DNA of 13,856 bases from Nitrospiria bacterium. GTDB lineage: Bacteria > Nitrospirota > CAKKRA01 > 9FT-COMBO-42-15. The stretch spans positions 1 to 13,856 of the forward strand of contig CAKKRA010000264.1 of the NCBI GenBank assembly GCA_919902475.1, in the 5' to 3' direction. A program made the position numbers and the translations under genes. Positions 12,584 through 13,856 of the stretch are shown here, in pieces (positions within the stretch are counted from its first letter, which is position 1; every line of letters begins with the position of its first letter). The notes beneath the pieces are model-generated. The model saw only the letters and a list, made by a program, of their open reading frames with translations. It had not been told where the DNA came from and searched no databases.

Positions 12584-13632
12584 TTTACGTTTATCTCAAG
12601 ATAGAAGAGGGCAAGATAGCCGATAAGAAGCGCAAACCACCCTGCAATAATAATAAACTCAAGGGTTGTTCCGAGCGATATTGTAAAATTCTCAGATGCA
12701 ATTGAATAAATATCCTCAAGGGTGTCTATTTTTTCATTTATGCCCTTTCTCCACTCATCAAGGTGAAATTTCCTTGAAAGAAGACTGTAGAGCCTTGCAG
12801 AGTACCAGTCGCCTATCAGCTTAATGTTGTGCTCTATTGCCTCTGATTCCAGTATGGTCTGCGTCCGTATCTGAACAATCTCCTTTATGGTTTTTCTGAC
12901 CTCCCTTGACCTGAATAATAATTTCTGCTCTCTCCTCTTTAGCAGCTCTACGCTTTTTTCAAGCCTTGCATCAAGCTGAAAATCAAGAATCCTCAATTTT
13001 AATAACTGTAGATTTGCGATCTCAAATAACTCTATGTTGCTTCCTATATCTCCCTGCGGTTCAAATAAAAATGCGCCGTCCCAGTCAACAATTGTCAAAT
13101 CATCCTTTGCATATTTAAGGGCAGTTTCAAGCGTTGTTTTTACCTCATTCTCATCAATAGATATGCGCTCGTTTTTTAATAATGCAGCAACCTTCTCGCC
13201 ATGAAGGGACAGGAATACCTCAGGGTCGCCGCTGTAATTTGATATACAGTAGACAGTATAATCCTCATCAAACTCTTTGCTGCATTGATACTCTGCAAGT
13301 ATCTTTTCGCATTCAGCAATAAGTTCAGCCTTAAAGTCCAGGACAGAATCAGCAAGGAGGTTTTCAAGCTCAATCGACGCCTCAGCAATTATTACATCAG
13401 GGAGATATGACTTTACCAGAAAGCTGACATCCCTGCCGCGGATATTCCTTTTTTCCTCCTTTACTATTTTATGTTTTGGTATGACATCAGGATAATTCGG
13501 AGAGCTTTTTAAGGTCTTAACCTCAGATGCCACTGAATCTATTTCAAGATTAATAGGCGCTATGCCAATCAGGAATGCGACGATTTTTCCTGATAATTCT
13601 GTAGTTTTTTTTGAAAGACGAATTTCCCGCAT
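12580..13632 (-). CDS. RMD1/DUF155-like membrane-anchored coiled-coil protein
   Basis: A 350-residue protein. The N-terminal ~150 residues are a mixed alpha/beta domain (DYTVYCISNYSGDPEVFLSLHGEKVAALL near 124-152). Then come DWDGAFLFEPQGDI (183-196) and LFEIANLQLLKLRILDFQLDARL (202-224). A long charged helical region follows with GDWYSARLYSLLSRKFHLDEWRKGINEKIDTLEDIYSI (274-311), and a single hydrophobic segment (about 324-345) ends the protein. The LLK/LR helix, the FHLDEW...LEDIY block and the C-terminal membrane anchor resemble RMD1/DUF155 proteins, whose mitochondrial relatives act in organelle integrity; the bacterial role is unknown. TAGGAG lies just before the ATG. It starts 7 nt after pepA and overlaps maf by 4 nt. 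Family match is moderate, from remembered motifs. Confidence 0.6.
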   Translation of the reverse strand: MREIRLSKKTTELSGKIVAFLIGIAPINLEIDSVASEVKTLKSSPNYPDVIPKHKIVKEEKRNIRGRDVSFLVKSYLPDVIIAEASIELENLLADSVLDFKAELIAECEKILAEYQCSKEFDEDYTVYCISNYSGDPEVFLSLHGEKVAALLKNERISIDENEVKTTLETALKYAKDDLTIVDWDGAFLFEPQGDIGSNIELFEIANLQLLKLRILDFQLDARLEKSVELLKRREQKLLFRSREVRKTIKEIVQIRTQTILESEAIEHNIKLIGDWYSARLYSLLSRKFHLDEWRKGINEKIDTLEDIYSIASENFTISLGTTLEFIIIAGWFALLIGYLALFYLEINVK

Positions 13633-13639
13633 ATTTCTC

Positions 13640-13856
13640 CTATTTCCAGTTTAAGAAAAGCTCTGAAAGCAGCCTCACCCCAACCCCTGATGCTCCTTTG
13701 GGCTTGTACGGCCTTCCCTTATCCTCCCATGCAGTGCCAGCGATATCAAGATGCGCCCATGGAAAGCCTTCAATAAATCTGCTTAAAAAATAGCCAGCAG
13801 TAATTGTTCCAGCAGGCCTGCCGCCGACATTTTTTATGTCAGCAATATCGCTCTTA
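13640..13856 (-). CDS. pepA: Cytosol (leucyl) aminopeptidase, C-terminal part
   Basis: The last ~72 codons of an M17 aminopeptidase enter from the right edge; most of the gene lies outside. Reading from 13855 down, the protein begins KSDIADIKNVGGRPAGTITA, then gives GYFLSRFIEGFPWAHLDIAGTAW and ends PKGASGVGVRLLSELFLNWK with a TAG at 13642-13640. These match the conserved C-terminus of the PepA catalytic domain (DIxNxGGR, AHLDIAGTAW, GATGxGVRLL). The metal ligands and active site lie upstream, outside the window. The enzyme removes N-terminal residues from peptides as a hexamer and in some bacteria also binds DNA. It heads the visible part of the pepA, RMD1-like, maf operon. Confidence 0.96.
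   Translation of the reverse strand, partial: KSDIADIKNVGGRPAGTITAGYFLSRFIEGFPWAHLDIAGTAWEDKGRPYKPKGASGVGVRLLSELFLNWK

Noticed and set aside
13611..13793. Short + strand open frame near the right end
   Set aside because: It is antisense to the unmistakable PepA C-terminus and the start of the RMD1-like gene.

Overview
The window reads as chromosomal DNA from a Gram-negative-like, probably anaerobic or microaerophilic bacterium. It has moderate GC, AGGAG-type ribosome binding sites, and GTG and TTG starts alongside ATG. The combination of rubrerythrin-type genes, a ferredoxin:thioredoxin reductase catalytic domain and several dispersed palindromic repeats recalls Nitrospirota or former Deltaproteobacteria. 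This placement is inferred from general gene content and is not proven. Both ends cut through a gene (hisF on the left, pepA on the right).

Region 1 (1-3825, + strand) is the tail of a histidine operon interrupted by a redox cassette. It runs: 3' part of hisF, two short overlapping ferritin/rubrerythrin-like genes, a 626-residue fusion of glutaredoxin, ferredoxin:thioredoxin reductase catalytic domain and a membrane-anchored DUF3422-like domain, then hisIE. A palindromic REP-like element (3874-3944) and a HIT-family gene follow.

Region 2 (4346-11217, + strand) is an extended macromolecular synthesis locus. A perfect consensus sigma-70 promoter (TTGACA, 17 nt, TATAAT) precedes rpsU and yqeY. 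An intrinsic terminator then separates these from a NIF3-family gene, dnaG, rpoD, an elongator tRNA-Met, a coiled-coil C4 zinc-ribbon gene and an RNase HI gene. This links ribosomal protein S21, primase and the housekeeping sigma factor as in E. coli, with the NIF3, zinc-ribbon and RNase H genes that often neighbour one another elsewhere.

Region 3 (11218-11980) has no protein gene. A MITE-like palindromic element lies directly against the 5' end of rnpB, the class A RNase P RNA. rnpB itself is enlarged to about 565 nt because two nearly identical three-hairpin modules of about 82 nt sit at the P3 and P12 positions.

Region 4 (11981-13856, - strand) is pepA (3' end), an RMD1/DUF155-like membrane protein gene and maf, tightly packed and convergent with rnpB.

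A recurring theme is small repeats settling inside genes without breaking them: GGGTCAA heptamers in a loop of hisF and at the 3' end of hisIE, a 28-bp palindrome in frame inside maf, and the two modules in rnpB. The two strongest leads are the rnpB modules, whose paired changes keep the hairpins intact, and the glutaredoxin/FTR/DUF3422 fusion next to a split ferritin-like pair.
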